The notes under the pieces were generated by a model. That model was not told where the DNA came from and did no database searches. It saw only the letters and a program-made list of their open reading frames with translations. A DNA stretch of 64,000 nt, from positions 482,468-546,467 of the forward strand of contig NZ_CP059192.1 in the NCBI RefSeq assembly GCF_014251595.1. Direction: 5' to 3'. The position numbers and the translations under genes are program-made. Shown one piece after another: positions 34,355 through 43,931 of the stretch (the first letter of the stretch is position 1; each line of letters starts with the position of its first letter). The stretch is from Blattabacterium cuenoti. GTDB lineage: Bacteria; Bacteroidota; Bacteroidia; Flavobacteriales; Blattabacteriaceae.

Positions 34355-35342
34355 AATTATCGCAAACGAAAATCAAAAAGAAATTCGTATTGATAAGTTT
34401 TTAAAAAAAAATGTAGAAAATATTAGCAGGAATCAAATTCAAAAACTTACTCTTTCAGGAAGCGTTATGGTGAATCAACGCATTGTAAAAAAAAATTATA
34501 AAATAAAACCTTTAGATTTTCTAGAAATAGAAATTTCTAATATTCCCCCTTTATTAGATTATTTAGAGTATAAAAATATAATTGCAGAAAAAATAAATCT
34601 GGATATTATACATGAAGATGATGATGTAATTATAATTAATAAACCGGCCGGAATGGTAGTTCATCCTGGATTTGGACATAATAAAGGAACATTAATTCAT
34701 GGAATTAAGTATCATTTTCAAAAATCAAACTTTCATAAGTTTAATTTATATAGAAGTGGATTGGTTCATAGATTGGATAAAGATACATCAGGTTTATTAG
34801 TTTTAGCTAAAAATGAATATTCTAAAAAATATTTATTTCAACAATTTCAATCCAAAACAATTCAAAGAGAATATAGAGCTTTAATATGGGGAAATTTAAT
34901 TGAAGAAAAAGGAATTATAACTGGTTTTATTGGAAGAGATCCTAAAAATAGAAAAAGAATGACACTTTTTAAAAAAAATGAATCTCATAAAGGAAAATAT
35001 TCTGTAACATATTATAAGGTATTAGAACGGTTTAAATATTTAACATATGTTTCTTGTAATATAAAAACAGGAAAAACTCATCAAATAAGAGCTCATTTCA
35101 AGTATTTAGGTCATCCATTATTTCATGATTCTACTTATGGAGGAAATAAAATTTTTATGAAAAAAAAATGTTCAAATCAAAATATAAAATTTTTAAAAAA
35201 CTGCCTAAAAATATTATCAAGACAAGCTTTACATGCCATATCTCTTTCTTTTATACATCCAAAAAATGAAAAATGTTATTTTTATTGTCCAATTCCTGAA
35301 GATTTTAAAATAGTTCTACAAAAATGTAGAAAAATATTATAA
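34341..35342 (+). CDS. rluD: Ribosomal large subunit pseudouridine synthase RluD-like
   Basis: Isomerises uridines to pseudouridine in 23S rRNA. 333 residues. The N-terminal S4 RNA-binding domain covers about 12-75, and the catalytic core includes IINKPAGMVVHPG (about 97-109), the catalytic Asp in HRLDKDTSGLLVLAK (about 142-156) and KTGKTHQIRAHF (about 237). Its start overlaps the PASTA gene by 14 bp, and its last bases overlap convergent mgtE by 6 bp. RluC/RluD specificity cannot be fixed, but the S4 domain and position favour RluD. Confidence 0.92.
   Translation: MRKIKIIANENQKEIRIDKFLKKNVENISRNQIQKLTLSGSVMVNQRIVKKNYKIKPLDFLEIEISNIPPLLDYLEYKNIIAEKINLDIIHEDDDVIIINKPAGMVVHPGFGHNKGTLIHGIKYHFQKSNFHKFNLYRSGLVHRLDKDTSGLLVLAKNEYSKKYLFQQFQSKTIQREYRALIWGNLIEEKGIITGFIGRDPKNRKRMTLFKKNESHKGKYSVTYYKVLERFKYLTYVSCNIKTGKTHQIRAHFKYLGHPLFHDSTYGGNKIFMKKKCSNQNIKFLKNCLKILSRQALHAISLSFIHPKNEKCYFYCPIPEDFKIVLQKCRKIL
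35314..35331. terminator. Candidate hairpin at the rluD/mgtE convergent junction
   Basis: TTCTACA at 35314-35320 and TGTAGAA at 35325-35331 form a perfect 7-bp stem with an AAAA loop, inside the last codons of rluD and 5 bp beyond the mgtE stop. The stem is short but perfect, and the position matches other convergent junctions in the window. Confidence 0.4.
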
Positions 35343-36686
35343 TAAAGTACCATGTAAAAGAAGATAAGATATAGAAAAATATATAATTAATCCAACGACA
35401 TCTACTAATGTAGCAACAAAAGGAGCAGAAGAAGTTGCAGGATCTCCTCTAAATTTTTTAATTATAAAAGGCAACATCGCCCCACTGAAAGTCCCCCATA
35501 ATACTATTCCAATTAACGAAAAAAATACCGTGAATCCTACCAAAATCCAATGATAACCATAATTAAATAAATTGATTTTGTGCCAAGCTACTACACGTAT
35601 AAAACCAGTCAGTCCTAAAATACTACCTAAGAAAAAACCACAAATAATTTCTCTTCGCATGACAATCCACCAATCTTTTATTTTCACTTCTCCTAAAGCC
35701 ATTGCTTGTATGATTAAACTTGCAGCTTGAGAACCACTATTTCCACCACTAGAAACAACTAAAGGAATGAACAAAGCAAGAACTAAAGCTTTTTCGATAA
35801 CACTTGAAAATATTTGCATCACTGTTGTGGTTAACATTTCTCCTATAAATAATAAAATAAGCCATCCCGCTCTTTTTTTAATAAGTTTGTATAAAGGAAC
35901 GTTTAAATAAGATTGATTTAAAGCTTCCATTCTTCCTATTTCTTGAAAATCTTCTCTATAATTTTCATTTAAAACCCATAAAATATCATCTATTGTGACT
36001 ATTCCTAATAAAAAATTCTGATCGTCTATAACGGGAAGCGAAATTCTATTACTCATGGAAAACATTTTGATTGCTTCTTTTTCTGTATCTGTAACATTTA
36101 AAGTTTCAGTATATTGACCGTTTGTTAAATCAGATACTTTTGTATTGGGATCTACTAATAAAAATTCTCGTATTTTTATATCATCTATTAATTTTCCTTC
36201 TTTATCTATTATATAAACAATTTCTATTACATCACTATCTTTTACATCTTTACGAATATAATTTAAAACTTCTTTTACAGTCCAGTTTTCTTGAACAGCA
36301 AGATAATATGGAATCATTAAACAACCTATACTATTTTTAGGATACCCTATAGATACTAAAGTTTTACATTTTTCTTCTGGATTCAAATATTTTATTAAAT
36401 CTTTTAATATATTCTTGGGAAGATTTTCTAAAAAATAAACACGATCATTTATCGATAAATTATTTAATAATTCCATTTTTTTAATAGGAGGTAAACCTTT
36501 TATAATTTTTTTTTTTATAGAAAAATTTAATACTCTAAAAACAGAAATTGCTTTACATAATTTTAATAAACTAAAAATTTTTACAACATGATTCGAATTA
36601 TGATAAATAATTTTTATTAATCTACTTACAGTTTGATTATTTAGAAATTTATCGTTATTTAAATGATCTTGATCCTCATTAAACAT
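35337..36686 (-). CDS. mgtE: Magnesium transporter MgtE
   Basis: Mg2+-gated magnesium channel of the inner membrane. 449 residues, usual length. The N-terminal helical domain spans about 30-130, two CBS domains about 130-255, a connecting helix follows, and five membrane segments lie within about 275-448. Family motifs include SGGNSGSQAASL (about 316) and DPATSSAPFVATLVDVVGL (about 415), which contains the pore Asp. It converges on rluD with a 6-bp overlap and is divergent from leuS across 140 bp that show only AT-rich sequence. Confidence 0.95.
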   Translation of the reverse strand: MFNEDQDHLNNDKFLNNQTVSRLIKIIYHNSNHVVKIFSLLKLCKAISVFRVLNFSIKKKIIKGLPPIKKMELLNNLSINDRVYFLENLPKNILKDLIKYLNPEEKCKTLVSIGYPKNSIGCLMIPYYLAVQENWTVKEVLNYIRKDVKDSDVIEIVYIIDKEGKLIDDIKIREFLLVDPNTKVSDLTNGQYTETLNVTDTEKEAIKMFSMSNRISLPVIDDQNFLLGIVTIDDILWVLNENYREDFQEIGRMEALNQSYLNVPLYKLIKKRAGWLILLFIGEMLTTTVMQIFSSVIEKALVLALFIPLVVSSGGNSGSQAASLIIQAMALGEVKIKDWWIVMRREIICGFFLGSILGLTGFIRVVAWHKINLFNYGYHWILVGFTVFFSLIGIVLWGTFSGAMLPFIIKKFRGDPATSSAPFVATLVDVVGLIIYFSISYLLLHGTLL

Positions 36687-36826
36687 TTTTTATTTTTTTT
36701 TTGTAGAAATTTTTTATGAATATATAAATTCATTTCCACAGGAAAAATTTCTATATTGTTCTGCAGAAATGAATTAAAATTACGTAATAAAATAATTGTA
36801 ATATTTATAGTGTTAAAAAAATAAAA

Positions 36827-39610
36827 ATGGAATATAATTTTCGTGAAATAGAAAAACGTTGGCAAATATATTGGAAAAAAAATCATGTATTTCATACAAA
36901 AGAAAATAAAAAAAGAAAGTACTATATTTTAAATATGTTCCCTTATCCTTCTGGAACAGGTCTACATGTTGGACATTGTTTAGGTTATATTACATCAGAT
37001 ATTTATGCAAGATATAAACGAACAAAAGGGTATAATGTTTTAAACCCCATAGGGTTCGATTCTTTTGGGTTACCTGCAGAACAATATGCAATACAAACAG
37101 GAAAACATCCTTCCAATACTATTATTGAAAATTCACATAGATATAAAAAACAAATGAATAAAATAGGACTTTCTTTTGATTGGAATAGAAAATTATATAC
37201 GAGTCATTCTGATTATTATCGTTGGACTCAATGGATGTTTATTCAGATTTTTCATTCTTGGTACGATAAAAACACTGAAAAAGCTAAACCTATAAATCTG
37301 TTGATTAAGGAATTTAATAAAAATGGAAATAATTTCATTAACGCAAGTTGTACATCGAATTATAAATTCGATTCAAAAACATGGAACTTATTAAGTTTAC
37401 ATGAAAAAGAATCTATTCTGTTAGATTATAGATTGGCTTTTTTAGCTAAAAATACAGTGAATTGGTGCCCTGATTTAGGAACAGTATTAGCTAATGATGA
37501 AATCAAAAATGGAAAAAGTGAAAGAGGAGGATTCCCCGTTTACAAAAAAAAAATGTTACAATGGCATATAAGAATTAGTGCATATGCAGAAAGACTCATG
37601 AAAGGATTAAATCTTATTGAAACTTCTCCGTCTTTAAAAAAATTACAATCTAATTGGATAGGAAAATCAATAGGAACTTCTATTTTTTTTAAAATTATTT
37701 ATCCTATTGGTAAAATTAATCATATTGAATTATTTACTTATCATCCAGAAATGATTTTTGGAATGACTTTTATTATATTATCAACAGATCATCCACTTTC
37801 AGATAAAATAAGTTATCATTCTTCACATTATCAAAATGTTTTAACATATACTTCTCAAGTGTTTTCCATAGAAGAAAATACGAAAAATATTTCTGGAATT
37901 TTTACAGGAAACTATGTATTCCATCCTTTTATTAGAAATAAGAGAATTCCTATTTATGTCAGTAATTTTTTTTCTATAAATAATCATATACAATCTTTTA
38001 TAGGAATACCTGGATATGAAGAAAAAAGTAAAAAATTTGCTCAAAAATTTGGAATAGAAATCATAAAAATTTTTGATTTTAATCAAAAATGTATTAATTC
38101 TAATTTTTTAAATGGATTAAATCGTCAACAAGCAAAAGAAAAAATAATCAAAATTTTAATAAAAAATAAAATAGGAGGTATGAAAATCAATTATAAGATT
38201 CGTGATGCTATTTTTTCCAGACAAAGATATTGGGGAGAACCAATTCCTATTTATTTTAAAAATAAAATTCCTAAAACAATTCCCGTCGATAAATTACCTC
38301 TGTTTCTTCCAAAAATAGAAAACTATCATCCTATCAATGGAAAATCTCCATTAATTAGAGCTAAAAATTGGGCTTGGGATGAAAAAAATATGAAAATTGT
38401 TTCTAATACTATTATTGATAATAAATATATATTTCCAATTGAAACTAATACAATGCCTAGTTGGGCAGGATCAAGTTGGTATTTTCTTAGATATATGGAT
38501 GTACATAATCATCAATTTTTTCTTGATAAGAAGAAAGAAAATTATTGGAAAAACGTGGATTTATATATTGGTGGATCTGAACACAGTACTGGTCATTTAA
38601 TTTATGCTAGATTTTGGAATAAATTTTTATTGGATAGGGGATGGATCACTTCTGAAGAACCTTTTAAAAAAATATTGAATCAAGGAATGATATTGAGTTA
38701 TTCTGCTACTATACTTAAAGTAATAGGAGAAAATACTTTTATATCTTATGGATTAAAAAATAAAAAACACGCATATTCTTCCTTTCAAGAAATATATGTA
38801 GATCTTTCTTTAATTAAAAAGAACAATGAACTAGATATTAATAGATTTAAAAAATTAAGACCAGAATTTTATTCATCTATTTTTATTTTAGAAAGAGGAA
38901 TTTTTTTATGTAAAAAAAAATTGGAAAAAATGTCAAAATCTAAATACAATGTAATAAATCCTGATGATATATATGAAAAATATGGATCAGATGTACTTCG
39001 TATTTATGAGATGTTTTTAGGCCCTATTAATCAATCTAAACCTTGGGACGAAAAAAAAATAAATGGGATAAAAAATTTTATAAATAAATTTTGGGGTTTA
39101 TTTCATAAAAATGAAATTTTTCAAATAACGGAAATCCATCCTACATTACAAGAATTTCAAATTTTACATAGTACTATAAAAAAAATTCAAAATAAAATGG
39201 AATCTTTTTCTTGGAATACTTCTATTAGTTTATTAATGATTATCACTAATCAATTGATTACGTTAAAATGCAATAAAAGAAAAATACTAGAACCTCTTGT
39301 TCAATTGATAGCTCCATTTGCTCCTCATATATCCGAAGAATTATGGTATAAATTGGGTAAAAGAAAATCTATTATATATTATGATTTTCCAGTTTTTAAT
39401 TCAAAATATGTCATGATAAAGGAAATAACGTATCCTATTTTGTTTAATGGAAAATTAAAATTTTTAGAAAAGTTTGATAATCGAACTTCAATTGAAGAAA
39501 TAAAGAATAAAATTTTGAGTCATCCTAAAACAAAATTTTTTTTGAAAAAAAAGATTTTGAAAAAATTAATTTTAATTCCTAAAAAAGTAATAAATATTTT
39601 ATTTCAATAA
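36827..39610 (+). CDS. leuS: Leucyl-tRNA synthetase, with eroded editing domain
   Basis: Charges tRNA-Leu. 927 residues, a length usual for Bacteroidetes. The synthetic site is intact: the HIGH-type motif GTGLHVGHC (about 44-52), SWYFLRYMD, YIGGSEHSTGHLIYARFW and KMSKSKYN (about 703). The CP1 editing domain is present but its active-site motifs differ: the threonine-rich TTRPDT segment reads TYHPEM (residues 304-309), and the GTGAVMAVP-HDxRD region reads FIGIPGYEEKSKK, so the catalytic Asp position is Ser 401. Loss of post-transfer editing is likely. The promoter should lie in the 140-bp gap shared with mgtE. Confidence 0.95.
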   Translation: MEYNFREIEKRWQIYWKKNHVFHTKENKKRKYYILNMFPYPSGTGLHVGHCLGYITSDIYARYKRTKGYNVLNPIGFDSFGLPAEQYAIQTGKHPSNTIIENSHRYKKQMNKIGLSFDWNRKLYTSHSDYYRWTQWMFIQIFHSWYDKNTEKAKPINLLIKEFNKNGNNFINASCTSNYKFDSKTWNLLSLHEKESILLDYRLAFLAKNTVNWCPDLGTVLANDEIKNGKSERGGFPVYKKKMLQWHIRISAYAERLMKGLNLIETSPSLKKLQSNWIGKSIGTSIFFKIIYPIGKINHIELFTYHPEMIFGMTFIILSTDHPLSDKISYHSSHYQNVLTYTSQVFSIEENTKNISGIFTGNYVFHPFIRNKRIPIYVSNFFSINNHIQSFIGIPGYEEKSKKFAQKFGIEIIKIFDFNQKCINSNFLNGLNRQQAKEKIIKILIKNKIGGMKINYKIRDAIFSRQRYWGEPIPIYFKNKIPKTIPVDKLPLFLPKIENYHPINGKSPLIRAKNWAWDEKNMKIVSNTIIDNKYIFPIETNTMPSWAGSSWYFLRYMDVHNHQFFLDKKKENYWKNVDLYIGGSEHSTGHLIYARFWNKFLLDRGWITSEEPFKKILNQGMILSYSATILKVIGENTFISYGLKNKKHAYSSFQEIYVDLSLIKKNNELDINRFKKLRPEFYSSIFILERGIFLCKKKLEKMSKSKYNVINPDDIYEKYGSDVLRIYEMFLGPINQSKPWDEKKINGIKNFINKFWGLFHKNEIFQITEIHPTLQEFQILHSTIKKIQNKMESFSWNTSISLLMIITNQLITLKCNKRKILEPLVQLIAPFAPHISEELWYKLGKRKSIIYYDFPVFNSKYVMIKEITYPILFNGKLKFLEKFDNRTSIEEIKNKILSHPKTKFFLKKKILKKLILIPKKVINILFQ

Positions 39611-39652
39611 TTTTTTTGACATGATTTTAAATATTTTAAAAACGTATTACAA

Positions 39653-39686
39653 TTGAATTTAAATTTCTACATAAAACGTAGATTTG
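39653..39686 (+). promoter_or_regulatory. Candidate Bacteroidetes-type promoter of glutamate dehydrogenase
   Basis: TAGATTTG at 39679-39686 matches the Bacteroidetes -7 pattern TAnnTTTG. A TTG at 39653-39655 lies 23 bp upstream, a little longer than the usual spacing of about 19-21 to the -33 element. It is 70 bp before the start codon in a 145-bp gap. The match is short and could be chance in AT-rich DNA. Confidence 0.25.
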
Positions 39687-39695
39687 TATTCGATT

Positions 39696-39710
39696 ATGCT
39701 AATGTAGCAT
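39696..39710 (+). promoter_or_regulatory. Small perfect hairpin in the glutamate dehydrogenase leader
   Basis: ATGCTA-ATG-TAGCAT forms a perfect 6-bp stem with a 3-base loop, 45 bp before the gene and 10 bp after the candidate -7 box. If the promoter is right, the hairpin would be near the 5' end of the mRNA, where it could protect the transcript or bind a regulator. No known riboswitch is recognised. Confidence 0.3.
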
Positions 39711-39755
39711 TTGTATTTTTTTTCATTCTATAGAAATGTGTAAAAACTTTTTTTT

Positions 39756-41183
39756 ATGTCAAAAAACCAAAATAAAACTAGTGCATATAGTTTTTTTAAT
39801 TGTATAGAAAAAAATTTTGATAAAGCTGCACGATTTATTTCTATTGAACAAGGTCTTTTAGATCAAATTAAAGCTTGTAACGCTGTATATCGAATGCATT
39901 TTCCTGTAAAAATAGGAAAAGAAATTAAAGTGATTGAAGCATATAGAGTTCAACATTCTCATCACAAACTTCCTTGTAAAGGAGGAATTCGATATAGTAT
40001 GAAAGTAAATCAAGATGAAGTTATGACTTTAGCTGCTTTAATGACCTATAAATGCGCTATAGTTGATGTTCCTTTTGGAGGAGCTAAAGGTGGAATAAAA
40101 ATTGATCCACAAACTGTATCAATAGAAAACATAGAAAAGATAACACGTCGTTATACCTCAGAATTAATTAAAAAAAATTTTATTGGTCCAGGAATAGATG
40201 TCCCCGCACCTGATTATGGTACTGGGGAAAGAGAAATGAGTTGGATTTTTGATACTTTTCTATCTCTTCGTTCTGGAGATGTAGATGCATTAGCTTGTGT
40301 TACAGGAAAACCGGTATCTCAAGGAGGAGTAAGAGGAAGAAAAGAAGCAACAGGGTTAGGTGTTTTTTATGGAATAAGAGAATTGTGTCTTGTTAAAGAA
40401 GATATGGATTATGTCGGTTTAGATGTAGGATTAGTTGGAAAAAAAATTATCATACAAGGATTAGGAAATGTTGGGTATCATGCTGCTACTTTTTTTCATG
40501 AAGCAGGAGCGATTATAATAGCTTTAGCAGAAAGAGAAGGCGCTATTTATAACGAAAAAGGATTAAATGTTTCCAAAGTTTTTTTACATTTAAAAAATAC
40601 TGGATCTATATTAAATTTTCCAGAAGCAAAAAATATGGAGAATACGGAAAAGGCTTTAGAATTGGAATGTGATATTTTAATTCCTGCTGCGTTAGAAAAT
40701 GTGATCCATAAAAATAATGCCAATCGGATTAAGGCTAAAATTATTGGAGAAGCAGCCAATGGACCTATCACGCCTGAAGCGGATGAAATATTGGAAAAAA
40801 AAGGAGTGATTATTGTTCCGGATATTTACTTGAATGCAGGAGGAGTAACTGTTTCTTATTTTGAATGGATAAAAAACTTAAGTCATGTCCGTTACGGACG
40901 TATGGAAAAGAAATTTAGCGAAAACATGAACGCAGAATTACTACAAGTTATAGAGACGATTTGCAAAAAAAAAATTTCAGTAGAAGAAAAAAAAATTATT
41001 TCAAGAGGACCAAGAGAAATTGATTTAGTCCGTAGTGGTTTAGAAGATACAATGATCAATGGATTTCATAAAATTCGAGATCTAAAAAAATCATCAAAAA
41101 TAGAAAATATGCGTACGGCAGCATTTGTACTTGCTATAAATAAAATTATAGATTCTTATGAAAAACTAGGAATTTTTCCATAA
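39756..41183 (+). CDS. gdhA: Glutamate dehydrogenase (Glu/Leu/Phe/Val family)
   Basis: Interconverts glutamate and 2-oxoglutarate plus ammonia; in this kind of symbiont it links host nitrogen and the TCA cycle. 475 residues, longer than the classical 420-450 enzymes. Substrate motifs include PCKGGIRY (about 73), the catalytic Lys in VPFGGAKGGI (about 107) and the catalytic Asp in PAPDYGTGEREM. The Rossmann fingerprint is IIQGLGNVGYHAA (about 231). An in-frame run of ten A is at 40965-40974. NAD or NADP preference is not certain. It is preceded by a 145-bp leader region and followed by pyrH after 49 bp. Confidence 0.93.
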   Translation: MSKNQNKTSAYSFFNCIEKNFDKAARFISIEQGLLDQIKACNAVYRMHFPVKIGKEIKVIEAYRVQHSHHKLPCKGGIRYSMKVNQDEVMTLAALMTYKCAIVDVPFGGAKGGIKIDPQTVSIENIEKITRRYTSELIKKNFIGPGIDVPAPDYGTGEREMSWIFDTFLSLRSGDVDALACVTGKPVSQGGVRGRKEATGLGVFYGIRELCLVKEDMDYVGLDVGLVGKKIIIQGLGNVGYHAATFFHEAGAIIIALAEREGAIYNEKGLNVSKVFLHLKNTGSILNFPEAKNMENTEKALELECDILIPAALENVIHKNNANRIKAKIIGEAANGPITPEADEILEKKGVIIVPDIYLNAGGVTVSYFEWIKNLSHVRYGRMEKKFSENMNAELLQVIETICKKKISVEEKKIISRGPREIDLVRSGLEDTMINGFHKIRDLKKSSKIENMRTAAFVLAINKIIDSYEKLGIFP

Positions 41184-41232
41184 TACCTTTTAATATCCTT
41201 TATTATGAAATAAACGATAAAATATATTTTTC

Positions 41233-41949
41233 ATGAAGTACAAAAGATCATTATTGAAATTAAGTGGAGAATCTCTTATGGGAGAGAACGAATTTGGACT
41301 TCATTCTACTCGTCTTCAACAATATGCAGAAGAAGTCAAAAAAGTAGTAGATATGGGAGCTCAAGTAGCAATAGTTATTGGGGGTGGAAATATATTTAGA
41401 GGGTTTTCTAGAATAAAGGAAAAAACCATAAATCGTATAGAAGGAGATTATATGGGAATGTTGGCTACCGTTATTAACGGCATAGCTTTTCAATCATATT
41501 TAGAAAATGTAGGAGTATGTACCTATATTCAAACAGCTATTAGAATGGATGAAATCGCAGAACCTTTTGGTATAGATAAAGCAATATACCATCTTGAAAA
41601 AGGAAGAGTAGTAATATTTGTAGCGGGATTAGGAAACCCTTATTTTACTACAGATACAGCCGCTGTTTTACGTGCTATAGAAATAAGAGCTGATGTATTA
41701 TTGAAAGGAACCAGAGTGGATGGAATTTATACAACAGATCCAGAAAAAGATAAATATGCTAAAAAACTTAAAAATATATCTTTCGATACAGCATATAAAA
41801 TGGGAATTAAAGTTATGGATCAAACGGCTTTCATTTTAGGAAATGAAAATAATTTACCGATTATTATTTTTGATATTAACAGGAAAGGAAATTTTAAAAA
41901 AGTAATTTCCGGAGAAGAAATAGGGACTATGGTTTCCAAAAAAAAATAA
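41233..41949 (+). CDS. pyrH: Uridylate kinase (UMP kinase)
   Basis: Phosphorylates UMP to UDP, an essential pyrimidine step; a hexamer of the amino acid kinase fold. 238 residues. N-terminal KLSGESLMG binds phosphate, IVIGGGNIFRG (about 47-57) the nucleotide, and GLGNPYFTTDTAAVLRA (about 132-148), KGTRVDGIYTTDPEK and MDQTAFILGNEN are family features. It precedes frr by 4 bp, the conserved pyrH-frr pair. Confidence 0.97.
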   Translation: MKYKRSLLKLSGESLMGENEFGLHSTRLQQYAEEVKKVVDMGAQVAIVIGGGNIFRGFSRIKEKTINRIEGDYMGMLATVINGIAFQSYLENVGVCTYIQTAIRMDEIAEPFGIDKAIYHLEKGRVVIFVAGLGNPYFTTDTAAVLRAIEIRADVLLKGTRVDGIYTTDPEKDKYAKKLKNISFDTAYKMGIKVMDQTAFILGNENNLPIIIFDINRKGNFKKVISGEEIGTMVSKKK

Positions 41950-41953
41950 AATT

Positions 41954-42508
41954 ATGGATGAATTAAACAACATTTTTTTCTCTTGTCAAGAAAATATGGA
42001 TAAAATTTTTAATCAGTTTAAAAAAGAAATTCATCGTGTTCGATTAGGAAGTCAATCTATATCTTCTTTTTTAGGTAAAATAAAAATAAAATGTTATGGA
42101 ACTTTTTTTCCCCTTATAGAAGTGGCTAATATTTCTATTATCGATAATATGAATATTTCTATTCATCCTTGGGATCGTTCTATTGTTTCAAATATAGATA
42201 AAGCCATTATTAATGCAAATTTAGGTTTTATGCCAACTAATAAAGGAGACTCTATCGATATACATTTACCTACAATAACAGAAGAAAGTAGAAAAAATTT
42301 GATCAAAAAAATCAAATCAAAAACAGAACATGCAAAAATTCTTGTGAGAGAAATTCGGAAAAAAAATAACCAAAATATCAAAAAATTAAAAATATCAGAA
42401 GATTTTTATAAAATGGGAGAAAGTCGTATACAAAAAATAACGAATCAATACATACAAAAAATAGAAAATTTCTTTCTTCACAAAGAAGAAGAAATATTGA
42501 GAATATAA
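41954..42508 (+). CDS. frr: Ribosome recycling factor
   Basis: Splits post-termination ribosomes together with EF-G. 184 residues, normal length. It has the RRF helices: FKKEIHRVRLGSQS at the N-terminal side, the second domain with YGTFFPLIEVANISIID, IHPWDRSIVSNIDKAI, and TEESRKNLIKKIKSKTEHAKILVREIRKK. The usual motif RTGRAS is altered to RLGSQS here. It lies 4 bp after pyrH and 1 bp before asnS. Confidence 0.95.
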   Translation: MDELNNIFFSCQENMDKIFNQFKKEIHRVRLGSQSISSFLGKIKIKCYGTFFPLIEVANISIIDNMNISIHPWDRSIVSNIDKAIINANLGFMPTNKGDSIDIHLPTITEESRKNLIKKIKSKTEHAKILVREIRKKNNQNIKKLKISEDFYKMGESRIQKITNQYIQKIENFFLHKEEEILRI

Positions 42509-42509
42509 A

Positions 42510-43928
42510 ATGATAAAAAAATATTCAATTAAAGAATTATTAAATAAAGGAAAATCTTTTATAAATCAAAAAGTATTAGTTGAAGGATGGATCCGTTCTT
42601 TTCGTTATTCTATTTTTATTACTTTAAATGATGGATCTACAATTCAAAATCTACAAATTATTTTATCCAAAAAATTAGATAAAATAATTATGAAAAAAAT
42701 AACGATAGGAAGTTCAATTAAAGTTATAGGAATAGTCAAAGAAAGTATTGGAATTAAACAATATATAGAACTCCAATCTTTGGATATAACTATATATGAA
42801 TCAGTCGATCCAAAAATTCTTCAAAAATCTATTTTGCAACCTAAAAAACATAGCTTGGAAAAGCTTCGTGAACAAGCTCATTTACGTTTTCGTACAAATA
42901 TTTTCAGTTGCATTATGCGAATTCGTCATCATATTGCTTTTTGTATACATAAGTATTTTCATGAGCATGGTTTTTTTTATCTTCATACTCCAATTATTAC
43001 TACTTTAAATTGTGAAGGAACTGGAAAAATGTTTCAGATAACCACTATGGATTTAAAAAATTTAAAAAATAAATCAATAGATTATACAAAAGATTTTTTT
43101 AAATGTAAAACTTATCTTAGTGTCTCTGGACAATTAGAAGCGGAGACTGCTTCTTTAGGATTAGGAAAAGTGTATACTTTTGGTCCTGTATTTAGGGCTG
43201 AAAATTCAAATACTTCGCGACATTTATCGGAATTTTGGATGATTGAACCCGAAATGGCTTTTTATCATCTAGAAGAAAATATAAATCTGGCTGAAAATTT
43301 TCTTAAGTTTATTATTAGATATATTATTGATAATAGTATGGAAGATTTGATTTTTTTAAATCAATGTTTGGAAAAATGGGCCATTAAGAAAAAAAATTAC
43401 CTTTTAAAAAAATTAGAACTTGTTCTAAAATTTTCATTCAAAAAGATTAGCTATACAGAAGCTATAAAAATCCTTGATCAAGAAGAAAAGAAAAAAAATA
43501 TAAAATTTTTACATCCAATTATTTGGGGGATGGATTTACAATCAGAGCATGAACAATATTTGGTTGATAAGTATTTTAAAATTCCTGTAATTATATTTGA
43601 TTATCCTTGTGGAATAAAAGCTTTTTATATGCGTATAAATAATGACGGAAAAACTGTTAGAGCTATGGATGTTTTATTTCCTGAAATAGGAGAAATTATT
43701 GGAGGATCTCAAAGAGAAGAACGCTATGATATATTATTGCAACGGATGAAAGATACAAACACTGATAAAAATAAACTTTGGTGGTACTTAGATACACGTC
43801 GTTTTGGTTCTGTTCCTCATAGTGGATTTGGTTTAGGTTTTGATCGTCTAGTTCAATTTATAACAGGAATGAATAATATTCGTGATGTTATACCATTCCC
43901 AAGAACTCCAAATAATGCAGAATTTTAA
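42510..43928 (+). CDS. asnS: Asparaginyl-tRNA synthetase
   Basis: Class IIb synthetase charging tRNA-Asn. 472 residues. The N-terminal OB fold (about 18-105, with VEGWIRSFR) binds the anticodon. Class II motifs follow: motif 1 in the helix before HEHGFFYLHTPI, motif 2 in FRAENSNTSRHLSEFWMIE (about 230-248), and motif 3 in GFGLGFDRLVQF (about 440). The FRAENSNT form with the later MIEPEM separates it from AspRS. Its own presence means Asn-tRNA is made directly. It is 1 bp after frr and 3 bp before rpoN. Confidence 0.96.
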   Translation: MIKKYSIKELLNKGKSFINQKVLVEGWIRSFRYSIFITLNDGSTIQNLQIILSKKLDKIIMKKITIGSSIKVIGIVKESIGIKQYIELQSLDITIYESVDPKILQKSILQPKKHSLEKLREQAHLRFRTNIFSCIMRIRHHIAFCIHKYFHEHGFFYLHTPIITTLNCEGTGKMFQITTMDLKNLKNKSIDYTKDFFKCKTYLSVSGQLEAETASLGLGKVYTFGPVFRAENSNTSRHLSEFWMIEPEMAFYHLEENINLAENFLKFIIRYIIDNSMEDLIFLNQCLEKWAIKKKNYLLKKLELVLKFSFKKISYTEAIKILDQEEKKKNIKFLHPIIWGMDLQSEHEQYLVDKYFKIPVIIFDYPCGIKAFYMRINNDGKTVRAMDVLFPEIGEIIGGSQREERYDILLQRMKDTNTDKNKLWWYLDTRRFGSVPHSGFGLGFDRLVQFITGMNNIRDVIPFPRTPNNAEF

Positions 43929-43931
43929 AAC

